Below are positions 8,129-17,159 of a DNA stretch of 64,000 nt, in pieces. The stretch comes from Mycobacterium colombiense CECT 3035 (GTDB taxonomy: Bacteria; Actinomycetota; Actinomycetes; Mycobacteriales; Mycobacteriaceae): NCBI RefSeq assembly GCF_002105755.1, contig NZ_CP020821.1, positions 2,914,001-2,978,000 of the forward strand, read 5' to 3'. The position numbers were made by a program, and so were the translations under genes. The notes below the pieces were generated by a model. It had not been told where the DNA came from, searched no databases, and saw only the letters and a list, made by a program, of their open reading frames with translations. Each line of letters opens with the position of its first letter. The first letter of the stretch is position 1.

Positions 8129-8749
8129 CTAGTCATCCGTGAAATCGACCGTCTTGCCGCGCATTGCGGCGCAGGCTTTGACGCAGAGCGTCGTCGCCGG
8201 GACGGCGACGAGAGCCGCTATCGCAAGCGCGAGAACCGAATCGAGCCAGAAGAAGCGTCCGGTCAGAGCCATGACCGCACCGGCGACGGCAATCGCCGCG
8301 GCCGCCGCCGCATCGGCGAGCGTGTCCAGCAGAACGGAGCGCATGTGGAGGTTCTCGTTGGCGGCCGAGGCGCCCAACACCCAGGCGCCCACCAGTAGCA
8401 CCGCCATCGTCGCCGCACTGACAACCAACACCGGCAGGCCGTGCACCTCGGGAACGCCGCGAGTCAGCCGGCCTATCGCTTCCACCGCGATCAGTGTCAC
8501 CACTACCAGGAGAGCAATGCCGTTGATCAACGCGACGATAGGGATCGCCGCCGAGCGCCAGGCATAGTCGGTGCGGTCCCGGACGGTAACGGCGATCAGG
8601 CCCAGAACCAGTGCCACCGAATCCGCCGCCGTGTCGCCGGCAGCGGCGATCACACCGACGGAATGTGCGGTCAGGCCGACGATGACCAGCGCGGCTATCA
8701 GAGAAACGTTGAGGCCGAGGACGATTCCCAGCCGCCTGCGCTGGCTCAC
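8129..8749 (-). CDS. small cation diffusion facilitator (CDF) transporter
   Basis: 206 aa with about six membrane helices and no C-terminal cytoplasmic domain. CDF transmembrane metal-site positions are recognisable: AGDTAADS in helix 2 (where Zn-type CDFs have AGHxxxD) and LLDTLADA in helix 5 (usually HxxxD). Both His are Asp, giving DxxxD plus DxxxD. It would export a divalent metal by proton exchange. Its start is 4 bp from the ychF stop, so the two are probably co-transcribed. Confidence 0.75.
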   Translation of the reverse strand: MSQRRRLGIVLGLNVSLIAALVIVGLTAHSVGVIAAAGDTAADSVALVLGLIAVTVRDRTDYAWRSAAIPIVALINGIALLVVVTLIAVEAIGRLTRGVPEVHGLPVLVVSAATMAVLLVGAWVLGASAANENLHMRSVLLDTLADAAAAAAIAVAGAVMALTGRFFWLDSVLALAIAALVAVPATTLCVKACAAMRGKTVDFTDD

Positions 8750-8753
8750 CGGC

Positions 8754-9827
8754 CTACACGTTGAACCGGAACTCGACCACGTCGCCGTCGGCCATGACGT
8801 AGTCCTTGCCCTCCATGCGCACCTTGCCGGCCGACTTGGCCGCCGCCATGGAACCCGCGGCGATCAGATCGTCGTAGGAGACGATCTCGGCCTTGATGAA
8901 ACCCTTCTCGAAGTCGGTGTGGATCACCCCGGCGGCCTTGGGCGCGGTGTCGCCCTGGTGAATCACCCACGCGCGCGCCTCTTTTGGGCCCGCGGTCAGA
9001 TAGGTCTGCAGCTTCAGCGTGTGAAAACCGGCCCGCGCCAACGCATCGAGCCCTCGCTCGGTCTGCCCGATGGACTCCAGCAGCTCGGCCGCCGACTCGT
9101 CGTCCAGCTCCTGCAGTTCGGCCTCGATCTTCGCGTCGAGGAACACCGCGTCGGCGGGTGCGACCATCGCGCGTAGCTCGGCCTTGCGGGCGTCGTCGGT
9201 CAGCACGGATTCGTCGGAGTTGAACACGTACAGGAACGGCTTGGTGGTCATCAGGTTCAGCTCGCGCAGCAGTGCCGCGTCGACCCCGGCCGCGAACAGC
9301 GTCTTACCGGAGTTCAGCACGGCCTCGGCGGCAACGGCCGCCTCGTGCACGGCCTTGCGGTCCTTGTTGTTGCGGGCTTCCTTCTCCAGCCGCGGGACGG
9401 CCTTCTCCAACGTCTGCAGGTCGGCGAGGATCAGCTCGGTCTCGATCACCTCGATGTCGGAGCGCGGGTCCACCTTGCCGTCGACGTGCACGACGTCGTC
9501 GTCGGCGAACACCCGCACCACCTGGCAGATCGCGTCGCACTCGCGGATGTTCGCGAGGAACTTGTTGCCCAGCCCGGCGCCCTCGGAGGCGCCCTTCACG
9601 ATTCCGGCGATGTCGACGAAGGTCACCGGTGCCGGCACGACCTTCTCGGAATCGAACATCTCGGCCAGCTTGTCCAGCCGGGGATCGGGCAGCGGAACGA
9701 CGCCCTCGTTGGGCTCGATCGTCGCGAACGGATAGTTGGCCGCCACCACGTTGTTCCGGGTCAGCGCGTTGAACAAGGTCGACTTGCCGACGTTGGGCAA
9801 ACCCACTATTCCCAGGCTCAGGCTCAC
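8754..9827 (-). CDS. ychF: redox-regulated ATPase/GTPase YchF (Obg family)
   Basis: 357 aa, full length. An N-terminal P-loop GLPNVGKST, switch region, DIAGIVKGASEGAGLGNKFL (G3), a coiled-coil insertion (about residues 130-200) and a C-terminal TGS-like domain ending in YVMADGDVVEFRFNV. The G4 position carries FNSDE rather than NKxD, as in YchF proteins that prefer ATP. It binds ribosomes and is linked to stress and translation control. Equivalent to Rv1112; the CDF gene follows 4 bp downstream. Confidence 0.95.
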   Translation of the reverse strand: MSLSLGIVGLPNVGKSTLFNALTRNNVVAANYPFATIEPNEGVVPLPDPRLDKLAEMFDSEKVVPAPVTFVDIAGIVKGASEGAGLGNKFLANIRECDAICQVVRVFADDDVVHVDGKVDPRSDIEVIETELILADLQTLEKAVPRLEKEARNNKDRKAVHEAAVAAEAVLNSGKTLFAAGVDAALLRELNLMTTKPFLYVFNSDESVLTDDARKAELRAMVAPADAVFLDAKIEAELQELDDESAAELLESIGQTERGLDALARAGFHTLKLQTYLTAGPKEARAWVIHQGDTAPKAAGVIHTDFEKGFIKAEIVSYDDLIAAGSMAAAKSAGKVRMEGKDYVMADGDVVEFRFNV

Positions 9828-9969
9828 GGGGAACCAAGTCTAGGGGTCCTGGCGGCGACGGGCGCCGGGGACCGCTGATCACCGCCGATACCGCACACCG
9901 GCGTGGCACGCGCAGGATCGCAACGAGGTATTTACGGGCCTTTCGGCCCATTCCCGGTACGGTCTACAT

Positions 9970-11205
9970 GTGTCAGCACAGCGGGCAAGTTCGACGGTGG
10001 AGGGTGCCCATCGGTCGATCCACCCAAATATCCCAGGTGTCCCCTGGTATGCGGCCCTGCTTATCGCCGTCACGGCGACTGCCATCGGCTACGGAATCGA
10101 CGCTGGTCACAAGGAACTGACCCACGTCTTCGCCGGCTTCTATATAGCCGGCTGCGTGGCGGCGGTGCTGGCGGTGCGCCAGGACGGCATCTTCACCACG
10201 ATCATCCAGCCGCCGCTTATCCTGTTCGGCGCGGTCCCCGGCGCCTACTGGCTGTTCCACGACGCCAAGGTCGGCCGCCTCAAGGACCTGCTGATCAACT
10301 GCGGCTACCCGCTGATCGAGCGGTTCCCGCTGATGCTCGGCACCGCCGGCGGCGTGCTGGCGATCGGGCTGGCCCGCTGGTATTTCGGAAATGCTTATTT
10401 CGGAAACGCTGATAAGGACAGCGCAACGGCGAACGCCTCCGAGGAGGTCGCCGGGGGCGCCGGCGTCGACGTCAAGTCGTTCTTCAACAGCATCGTCGCC
10501 AAGGCGCAGGCGGTGCTGCAGTCCGACACCGACGCGGACGACGACGAAGCCACCGATTCCCGTCGTGAGCGCAGGTCGGGCTCGTCGTCGAGGGCACGCC
10601 GCACCACGCGCAGCACCCGCTCCTCCACCAGGTCGGCGCGCGCCCGCTCCCGGCATTCACGCGAGCCGCTGGGCGACGGGTCGGATCCGGTCGAGCGGCC
10701 CGAGCGGCCCAGGCGCAGCAGCACACGCCGCAGTGCCGCGTCGGCCCGCGACTACGACGCCGCCGAGCCGGCCCGGCGACCCCGCCGCCGGCCACGGCCG
10801 GACGCCGACGCGGACCCGCGTGGCCAATCGTCCCGGGAGGCCCGTCGCGAACCGCGCAGCCGCCGCAACCCCTACGAGCGGCCCACCCCGCGGAGCAGCC
10901 GTTTCGATGGCTTCGAGTCCTACGGCGACAGGTATGACCCGCCGAGCGGCCCGACTTCGGGGGGCCGATATGGGAGCCGCTACGACGCCCGCGAGCCCTA
11001 CGAGCCGTCCTCTGAACCGAGGCGCCGGCGGCCCCCGTCGAACGGCTCCACCGGGACACATCACCCCATCTCGCAGGTGCGCTACCGCGGCGCCGGTTCG
11101 CAAGACCCGCCGCGCGAGCCGCACACCGAGCGCCGCAGCCGCTCGCGGACGCCGGGACGCACGCACGGACGGTCGCCGGCGGAATCGTGGGAGTACGACG
11201 TCTAG
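9970..11205 (+). CDS. membrane protein with long Arg/Ser-rich tail, Rv1111c-like (DUF6542-type)
   Basis: 411 aa from a GTG at 9970 that overlaps an out-of-frame ATG. The first ~140 residues hold four membrane helices (VPWYAALLIAVTATAIGYGI; FAGFYIAGCVAAVLAV; TTIIQPPLILFGAVPG; LMLGTAGGVLAIGLAR). The remaining ~260 are disordered, Arg/Ser/Pro/Asp-rich and strongly basic, likely cytoplasmic. A 15 bp tandem duplication (10381-10410) gives YFGNA twice at the end of helix 4. Role unknown. It converges on ispH. Confidence 0.8.
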   Translation: MSAQRASSTVEGAHRSIHPNIPGVPWYAALLIAVTATAIGYGIDAGHKELTHVFAGFYIAGCVAAVLAVRQDGIFTTIIQPPLILFGAVPGAYWLFHDAKVGRLKDLLINCGYPLIERFPLMLGTAGGVLAIGLARWYFGNAYFGNADKDSATANASEEVAGGAGVDVKSFFNSIVAKAQAVLQSDTDADDDEATDSRRERRSGSSSRARRTTRSTRSSTRSARARSRHSREPLGDGSDPVERPERPRRSSTRRSAASARDYDAAEPARRPRRRPRPDADADPRGQSSREARREPRSRRNPYERPTPRSSRFDGFESYGDRYDPPSGPTSGGRYGSRYDAREPYEPSSEPRRRRPPSNGSTGTHHPISQVRYRGAGSQDPPREPHTERRSRSRTPGRTHGRSPAESWEYDV

Positions 11206-11218
11206 CGGCGGGCGCGCC

Positions 11219-12229
11219 TCAGCGAGCTGACCGGATCTCGCGCGGCAGCGCGAACACCAGGGTCTCCTGCGCGGTCGTGACCGGCTGCACGACGTCGTAG
11301 CCGCACTCGGCGAGCCGCGACAGCACGCCTTCCACCAGCACCTCGGGCACCGATGCCCCCGAGGTGACGCCCACCGTCGTGACGCCTTCCAGCCAGGCCG
11401 GGTCGATGTCGTCGGCCCAGTCGACCAAATGCGCGGCGGCGGCCCCGCCGCCCAGCGCCACCTCGACCAGCCGCACCGAATTCGACGAGTTGCGGGACCC
11501 GACGACGATCACCAGCTCGCACTCCGGAGCCATCGCCTTGACCGCGACCTGCCGGTTCTGGGTCGCGTAGCAGATGTCGTCGCTGGGCGGATCCTGCAGC
11601 TTCGGGAAGCGCTCGCGCAGGCGCTCGACGATCTCCATGGTCTCGTCGACCGACAGCGTGGTCTGCGAGAGCCACACCACCTTGTTCTCGTCGCGCACGG
11701 TGACGTTGTCCACGGCGGCGACCCCGTCGACCAGCTGCACGTGGTCGGGCGCTTCGCCCGCGGTCCCGACGACCTCCTCGTGACCCTCGTGGCCGATGAG
11801 CAGAATGTCGTAGTCGTTGCGGGCGAACCGCCTGGCCTCGTTGTGCACCTTGGTCACCAGGGGGCAGGTGGCGTCGATGGTGTGCAGGTTGCGCTCGGCG
11901 GCGGCGGCGTGCACCGTGGGCGCGACGCCATGGGCCGAGAACACCACGATGGCACCCTCGGGCACCTCGTCGGTCTCCTCGACGAACACCGCACCGGCCT
12001 TCTCCAGGGTGGTGACGACGTGCCGGTTGTGCACGATCTCATGGCGCACGTAGACGGGTGGGCCGTGCTTTTTCAGTGCGCGTTCCACGGTCTCGACGGC
12101 CCTGTCCACGCCCGCGCAGTAGCCACGCGGTTCGGCCAGGAGCACTCGCTTACGGGCTGGGTCGCTGGCTACCGATCGCGCTGGTCCTCCCACACGGCCG
12201 GGAATCCCCATGTCGATAGTCGGCGGCAT
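11219..12229 (-). CDS. ispH: 4-hydroxy-3-methylbut-2-enyl diphosphate reductase
   Basis: Last step of the MEP pathway, making IPP and DMAPP from HMBPP using a [4Fe-4S] cluster. The three cluster Cys are in [20 protein letters not shown] and [10 protein letters not shown]; the His and Glu region ([28 protein letters not shown]) is intact. 336 aa from the ATG at 12229 ([11 protein letters not shown]), matching Rv1110/LytB2; the open frame runs further upstream but that part is not conserved. It is divergent from the Rv1109c-like gene across 89 bp. Confidence 0.95.
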   Translation of the reverse strand: MPPTIDMGIPGRVGGPARSVASDPARKRVLLAEPRGYCAGVDRAVETVERALKKHGPPVYVRHEIVHNRHVVTTLEKAGAVFVEETDEVPEGAIVVFSAHGVAPTVHAAAAERNLHTIDATCPLVTKVHNEARRFARNDYDILLIGHEGHEEVVGTAGEAPDHVQLVDGVAAVDNVTVRDENKVVWLSQTTLSVDETMEIVERLRERFPKLQDPPSDDICYATQNRQVAVKAMAPECELVIVVGSRNSSNSVRLVEVALGGGAAAAHLVDWADDIDPAWLEGVTTVGVTSGASVPEVLVEGVLSRLAECGYDVVQPVTTAQETLVFALPREIRSAR

Positions 12230-12318
12230 GACGTCCAGGGTACTTACTGCCGACACGGCCTTGCCAGCTCGCGCCGGTGGGCTTGGAGTTAGCCGCCGCT
12301 TAGGGCAATCTTGGACCC

Positions 12319-12918
12319 ATGGGCACTGCACCGTATGGCGTTCGGCTGCTGGTCGGCGCGGCAACAGTCGCTGTCGAAGAGACCATCAGGCTGCCGAAGA
12401 CCATCCTGATGTACCCGATGACACTGGCCAGCCAGGCGGCGCACATCGTGATGCGCTTTCAGCAGAACCTCGCCGAGCTGGCGATCAAGGGCGACAGCAC
12501 CCTCGAATCGATCTTCCCGCCGCGGGACGAGAAGCCGGAATGGGCGACCTTCGACGAGGACCTGAACGACGCGATCGACGCCGGCTACAGTCCGGTACCC
12601 GACGGCGGTGAGGGCGAGCGCCGGGCCGAGGGCCGGTTCGCGCTGTACTCGGTGGCCGACGCGCACGAAGACGCCAGCGCCCTGACCAGGCCCGCCCGGC
12701 AATCGAAGAAGCCGGGCGCCAACGCCTCGGTTCCGCAACCGGAGGTGGTCACCGAGCTGGACTACTCGTCGCTGACGCTGGCGCAGCTGCGGGCCCGCCT
12801 GCAATCGCTGAGCGTGGACGAACTCGAAGCCCTGCTGGCCTACGAGCAGGCCACCAAGGGCCGCGCACCGTTCCAGACGCTGCTGGCCAACAGGATCACC
12901 CGCGCGAACGCGAAGTGA
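12319..12918 (+). CDS. conserved actinobacterial protein, Rv1109c-like
   Basis: 199 aa, soluble to peripheral. A hydrophobic N-terminus ([27 protein letters not shown]) is followed by an acidic linker and a C-terminal helical segment [31 protein letters not shown], a short helical domain found next to xseA in mycobacteria. Possible role as a membrane-associated lipid-droplet or adaptor protein is only a guess. Its TGA overlaps the xseA GTG (GTGA), so it is translationally coupled to xseA. Confidence 0.85.
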   Translation: MGTAPYGVRLLVGAATVAVEETIRLPKTILMYPMTLASQAAHIVMRFQQNLAELAIKGDSTLESIFPPRDEKPEWATFDEDLNDAIDAGYSPVPDGGEGERRAEGRFALYSVADAHEDASALTRPARQSKKPGANASVPQPEVVTELDYSSLTLAQLRARLQSLSVDELEALLAYEQATKGRAPFQTLLANRITRANAK

Positions 12919-14159
12919 CACCGGCCGTTACCTCCGAACCAAACTCCGCCGAGAATCCCTTTCCGGTGCGCGCGGTGGCCATCCGCGTCGCGGGCTGGAT
13001 CGACAAGCTGGGCACCGTCTGGGTCGAGGGCCAGCTCGCCCAGATCTCGATGCGGCAGGATTCCAAAACCGTGTTCATGGTGCTGCGCGACCCGGCCGCC
13101 GACATGTCGCTGAGCGTGACGTGCCCGCGCGATCTGGTGCTCAACGCGCCGGTTAAGCTGGCCGAAGGCACGCAGGTGGTGGTGCGCGGCAAGCCCTCCT
13201 TTTACACGGGCCGGGGCACATTCTCGTTGCGGCTCACCGAGATTCGTGCGGTCGGCGTGGGCGAGCTACTGGCCCGCATCGACCGGCTGCGCAGGCTGCT
13301 GGACGCCGAGGGACTTTTCGATGCCCGGCTCAAGCGACCAATCCCGTTCTTACCTAACATGATCGGCTTGATCACCGGCCGGGCCAGCGCCGCCGAACGC
13401 GACGTGACAACCGTGGCGGCCGCCCGCTGGCCCGGGGTTCGCTTCGCGGTGCGTAACACCGCCGTGCAGGGACCCAACGCCGTCGCCCAGATCGTCGAGG
13501 CGCTGGGCGAACTCGACCGCGACGCCGAGGTGGACGTCATCGTGCTCGCCCGCGGCGGCGGCAGCGTCGAGGATCTGCTGCCGTTCTCCGACGAGACGCT
13601 GTGCCGCGCTATCGCGGCGTGCCGCACCCCGGTGATCAGTGCGGTCGGCCACGAGCCCGACAATCCGCTGTGCGACCTGGTCGCCGATCTACGCGCGGCC
13701 ACTCCCACCGACGCGGCGAAGAAGGTGGTGCCCGACACCGCCGCCGAGCAGCGGCTGATCGACGACCTGCGCCGGCGTAGCGCGCAGGCGCTGCGCAACT
13801 GGGTGTCCCGCGAGCAACGGGCGCTGGCCCAGATACGCAGCCGCCCGGTGCTGGCCGAGCCGCTGGCGGCGCTGACCGCGCGCGCCGAGGAGGTGCACCG
13901 CGCCCGATCGGCGATTCGTCGCGACATCACGCGGCTGGCCGCCACCGAGACCGAACGCGTCGGCCACCTGAGCGCGCGGCTGGCGACGTTGGGACCTGCC
14001 GCCACGCTGGCGCGTGGCTACGCGGTCGTGCAGGCCATCGGGCCGACGAGCCGGGTGCTTCGCTCGGTCGACGACGCGCCGGCCGGCACGCGGCTGCGGG
14101 TGCGGGTGGCCGACGGCGCCGTGGCCGCGGTGAGCGAGGGACGGACCGATGGCGCGTAA
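12915..14159 (+). CDS. xseA: exodeoxyribonuclease VII large subunit
   Basis: 414 aa. An N-terminal OB-fold ([23 protein letters not shown]...) is followed by the catalytic region with [29 protein letters not shown] and [26 protein letters not shown], then a long coiled-coil that binds the small subunits, and a C-terminal LARGYAVV segment. Degrades single-stranded DNA to oligonucleotides. GTG start at 12915 overlapping the previous stop; its end overlaps xseB by 11 bp. Equivalent to Rv1108c. Confidence 0.95.
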   Translation: MTPAVTSEPNSAENPFPVRAVAIRVAGWIDKLGTVWVEGQLAQISMRQDSKTVFMVLRDPAADMSLSVTCPRDLVLNAPVKLAEGTQVVVRGKPSFYTGRGTFSLRLTEIRAVGVGELLARIDRLRRLLDAEGLFDARLKRPIPFLPNMIGLITGRASAAERDVTTVAAARWPGVRFAVRNTAVQGPNAVAQIVEALGELDRDAEVDVIVLARGGGSVEDLLPFSDETLCRAIAACRTPVISAVGHEPDNPLCDLVADLRAATPTDAAKKVVPDTAAEQRLIDDLRRRSAQALRNWVSREQRALAQIRSRPVLAEPLAALTARAEEVHRARSAIRRDITRLAATETERVGHLSARLATLGPAATLARGYAVVQAIGPTSRVLRSVDDAPAGTRLRVRVADGAVAAVSEGRTDGA

Positions 14160-14418
14160 AAACGACGGTGGAAACGACTCCACCACCCCGCAAGAGGGCG
14201 AATCCATTACACCTATTAGTCACCTGGCGTATGAGGCCTGCCGCGACGAGTTGATCGAGGTCGTCCGGGCGCTGGAGCAGGGCGGCTTGGATCTGGATGA
14301 GTCGCTGAAGTTGTGGGAACGAGGCGAGCAGCTGGCGAAACGCTGTGAAGAGCACTTAGCTGGCGCGCGGAAGAGAATCGAAGATGCGCTCGCGGCGGGC
14401 GAGGCCGAGGACGCCTGA
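14149..14418 (+). CDS. xseB: exodeoxyribonuclease VII small subunit
   Basis: 89 aa, normal size. It has the XseB core [47 protein letters not shown], cut here only for description; two helices pack on the XseA coiled-coil. An 11 bp overlap with xseA indicates coupled translation so that subunit ratios are maintained. Equivalent to Rv1107c. Confidence 0.93.
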   Translation: MARKNDGGNDSTTPQEGESITPISHLAYEACRDELIEVVRALEQGGLDLDESLKLWERGEQLAKRCEEHLAGARKRIEDALAAGEAEDA

Positions 14419-14462
14419 GCACGCCGATATGTGGGGGCTTTGTTGAAAACTTTCCGCCAAAC

Positions 14463-14476
14463 TGGAACACGTTACA
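14463..14476 (+). promoter_or_regulatory. KstR-type operator upstream of hsd
   Basis: TGGAACACGTTACA matches the KstR consensus TNNAACNNGTTNNA at every fixed position. It ends 27 bp before the ATG of the 3-beta-hydroxysteroid dehydrogenase, with a T-rich stretch and a TAAGCT hexamer (possible -10) between them. KstR is the TetR-family repressor of cholesterol catabolism in mycobacteria. The site is read by eye; binding is inferred. Confidence 0.6.
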
Positions 14477-14503
14477 TTTTTTCTCGGCTAAGCTAGCCGG
14501 ACT

Positions 14504-15592
14504 ATGGGTGATGCATCGCTGACGGCCGAGCTCGGCCGCGTCCTGGTCACCGGGGGGTCCGGATTCGTCGGCGCCAACCTGGTGACCACCTTGCTCGACC
14601 GCGGGCATCAGGTCCGCTCCTTCGACCGCGCGCCCTCGCCGCTGCCGCCGCACCCGCGGCTGGAGGTGCTGCAGGGCGACATCACCGACACGGCGGTGTG
14701 CGCCCAGGCGGTCGACGGCATCGACACCGTCTTCCACACCGCCGCGATCATCGACCTGATGGGCGGCGCGTCGGTGACCGACGAGTACCGGCAGCGCAGC
14801 TTCGGGGTCAACGTCGGCGGCACCGAGAACCTGGTCCGCGCCGGGCAGGCCGCCGGGGTGCAGCGCTTCGTCTACACCTCGTCCAACAGCGTCGTCATGG
14901 GCGGCCAGAACATCGTCAACGGCGACGAGACGCTGCCCTACACCACGCGGTTCAACGACCTGTACACCGAGACCAAGGTGATCGCCGAGCGATTCGTCCT
15001 GGGCCAGAACGGGGTTGACGGCCTGTTGACGTGTGCCATCCGGCCCAGCGGCATCTGGGGCCGTGGCGATCAGACGATGTTTCGCAAACTGTTCGAGAGC
15101 GTGATCGCCGGCCACGTCAAGGTGCTGATCGGGCGCAAATCGGCCCGGCTGGATAACTCCTACGTGCACAACCTAATTCACGGTTTCATCCTGGCCGCCG
15201 AGCACCTGACGCCCGGCGGCACCGCGCCCGGCCAGGCGTACTTCATCAACGACGCCGAGCCGATCAACATGTTCGAGTTCGCCAGGCCGGTGGTCGAGGC
15301 CTGCGGGGAGAAGTGGCCGCGGGTCCGGGTGAACGGCCCGATCGTGCGCGCGGCGATGACGGGTTGGCAGCGGCTGCACTTTCGGTTCGGGATACCCGCG
15401 CCCCTGCTCGAGCCGCTCGCGGTCGAGCGGTTGTATCTGGACAACTTCTTCTCGATCGCCAAGGCCTCGCGCGATCTCGGCTACCAGCCGCTGTTCAACA
15501 CCGAGCAGGCGCTCACGGAATGCCTGTCGTACTACGTCGACATGTTCGACCAGATGAAGCGACAAGCCCTGGCGGGCAAGGCATCCGCCTAG
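14504..15592 (+). CDS. 3-beta-hydroxysteroid dehydrogenase/isomerase
   Basis: Oxidises the 3-beta-hydroxyl of cholesterol to the 3-keto-4-ene product, the entry step of sterol catabolism. 362 aa, extended SDR family: N-terminal VLVTGGSGFVGANLV (NAD binding), TSSNSVV with the catalytic Ser, and YTETKVIAE with the catalytic Tyr and Lys. Matches Rv1106c in place and size. A KstR-like operator lies just upstream, fitting induction by sterols. Its stop overlaps the stop of the convergent carboxylesterase by 4 bp. Confidence 0.93.
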   Translation: MGDASLTAELGRVLVTGGSGFVGANLVTTLLDRGHQVRSFDRAPSPLPPHPRLEVLQGDITDTAVCAQAVDGIDTVFHTAAIIDLMGGASVTDEYRQRSFGVNVGGTENLVRAGQAAGVQRFVYTSSNSVVMGGQNIVNGDETLPYTTRFNDLYTETKVIAERFVLGQNGVDGLLTCAIRPSGIWGRGDQTMFRKLFESVIAGHVKVLIGRKSARLDNSYVHNLIHGFILAAEHLTPGGTAPGQAYFINDAEPINMFEFARPVVEACGEKWPRVRVNGPIVRAAMTGWQRLHFRFGIPAPLLEPLAVERLYLDNFFSIAKASRDLGYQPLFNTEQALTECLSYYVDMFDQMKRQALAGKASA

Positions 15593-17133
15593 CGGAAGCT
15601 CACCATCTCGCTGCCCCAGGCCGCGCGAATGCCAGCGTCCACGTCGTGCGCGAGGGCGTCGTTGCGGCCGATGATCAGGCAGGCACGGTCGTCGTGGGCA
15701 TACGGCGTCCACTCCGGCTCGCCGGCCGGACCCGCGGGCGAGCCGTGCGCGGCGAAGTTGATCCACCGGGCGCGCACCCTCTTGGACACCGCCTTGGCGG
15801 TTCTGCTACCGCCGAGCTTCAGGGTGGGATCCTTGGGCGCACCGAGAGTGCCCCAGACGTAAGGCAATTCGGTGGCATGCGCGGCGTTGACCATCAGCAG
15901 CTTCAGCAACGGGGTGGCGTAATCGAAGCGGTACAGATAGACGGGCGCCACCCGGCTGTGGCCCTCGGCGAGCCACACCGACGGCATCCGGAAGCCGACG
16001 TCGGTCGCGATGCTCAAACTCCGTGCCTTGCGCCGCATTCGTGAATACGCCGAGCCGATCACCTCTTCGGTGGGCAACTGCAGATCGGGTTGTTCGGCGG
16101 CGATCTGGTTGAACATCGACGTGATCGCACTCGGAGTGATCGGCATCAGCGGCGAGCGCATCAACCGAAACAGCGCCGCCTCGTGCTTGTTTGTGCCGAT
16201 GATCAGCGGGACCGGAAGGGAGCGCCCCTCCTGCGCCAGCTTGACCGGGTAGTCGCTCAGCACGTCGCCGTCGACGATCGGGACGAACGCCAGCCTTCCG
16301 GGGTTGCGCACCGGCACTTCGTCGAACACCTGTTGCGACGCGGTCAGGATGGCCCCCATGGGCAGGTCGAACAGCTTTTGCGATTCCGACGGGGTGACTC
16401 CCAGCCGGTCGAGGAAGGCCTGGGCCACCGGCGCGGCACGCTCGCGGTCGTAAACCGAAGTGGCCGGCGAACTTTGCGCGATCGCCGCGCCGAACAGGCC
16501 CTCGGCCGCCGGGCTGGCCAGCAGGGTGGTGACGATCCCGGCGCCGGCGGACTCGCCGAACAGGGTGACCCGCCGGGGATCGCCGCCGAAGGCGGCGATG
16601 TTGTCGCGCACCCACTCCAGCGCGGCCAGCACGTCGCGCAAGCCGACGTTCGAGTCGAAATGCCGCCCCGCGCCGTCGAACGATGACAGGTCGAGAAAGC
16701 CGAGCACCCCGAGCCGATAGTTGACGGTCACCACGACGACGTCGCCGTGGCTGACCAGCCTGCGGCCGTCATACAGCGTCTGGCTGCTCGACCCCAGGAC
16801 ATAGGCACCGCCGTGCAGCCAGACCATCACCGGCTTGGCGTCACCTGGCCGGGTGGCAGAAGACGCCCAGACGTTGAGCCGCAAGCAGTCCTCGCCCTGC
16901 GGTGCGCCCAAATCCAATGGCATGTTGGGAAATACGGGTTGCGGGCAGGCCGGCCCGAATGCGGTGGCGTCCGCGACCTCGGCGCTGCGCGCTGGCGGCT
17001 GTGGCGCCCGGAATCGCAGCTCGCCGGTGGGGGCGGCCGCGTACCGAATGCCCTTCCACGCCTTGACGTTGTCCTCTGCGATGCCCCGGACCGGACCGTA
17101 ATTGGTTTCGACCACCAGGTCGTCGATTGCCAT
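15589..17133 (-). CDS. type-B carboxylesterase (para-nitrobenzyl esterase-like)
   Basis: 514 aa, full-length alpha/beta-hydrolase of the cholinesterase-like family. Visible are the oxyanion-hole WLHGGAYVLG, the nucleophile elbow FGESAGAG with the catalytic Ser, the EDCLRLNV N-terminal signature, and a His near ATELPYVWG or later. The start is the ATG at 17133 (MAIDDLVVETNYGPVRG). The corresponding M. tuberculosis locus is split between Rv1104 and Rv1105; here it is one continuous gene. The NRPS gene ends only 26 bp upstream on the same strand, so they could be co-transcribed. No signal peptide is visible. Confidence 0.9.
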   Translation of the reverse strand: MAIDDLVVETNYGPVRGIAEDNVKAWKGIRYAAAPTGELRFRAPQPPARSAEVADATAFGPACPQPVFPNMPLDLGAPQGEDCLRLNVWASSATRPGDAKPVMVWLHGGAYVLGSSSQTLYDGRRLVSHGDVVVVTVNYRLGVLGFLDLSSFDGAGRHFDSNVGLRDVLAALEWVRDNIAAFGGDPRRVTLFGESAGAGIVTTLLASPAAEGLFGAAIAQSSPATSVYDRERAAPVAQAFLDRLGVTPSESQKLFDLPMGAILTASQQVFDEVPVRNPGRLAFVPIVDGDVLSDYPVKLAQEGRSLPVPLIIGTNKHEAALFRLMRSPLMPITPSAITSMFNQIAAEQPDLQLPTEEVIGSAYSRMRRKARSLSIATDVGFRMPSVWLAEGHSRVAPVYLYRFDYATPLLKLLMVNAAHATELPYVWGTLGAPKDPTLKLGGSRTAKAVSKRVRARWINFAAHGSPAGPAGEPEWTPYAHDDRACLIIGRNDALAHDVDAGIRAAWGSEMVSFR

Positions 17134-17159
17134 GCGCGTGCGAAATCTTTCGGGTGAGC

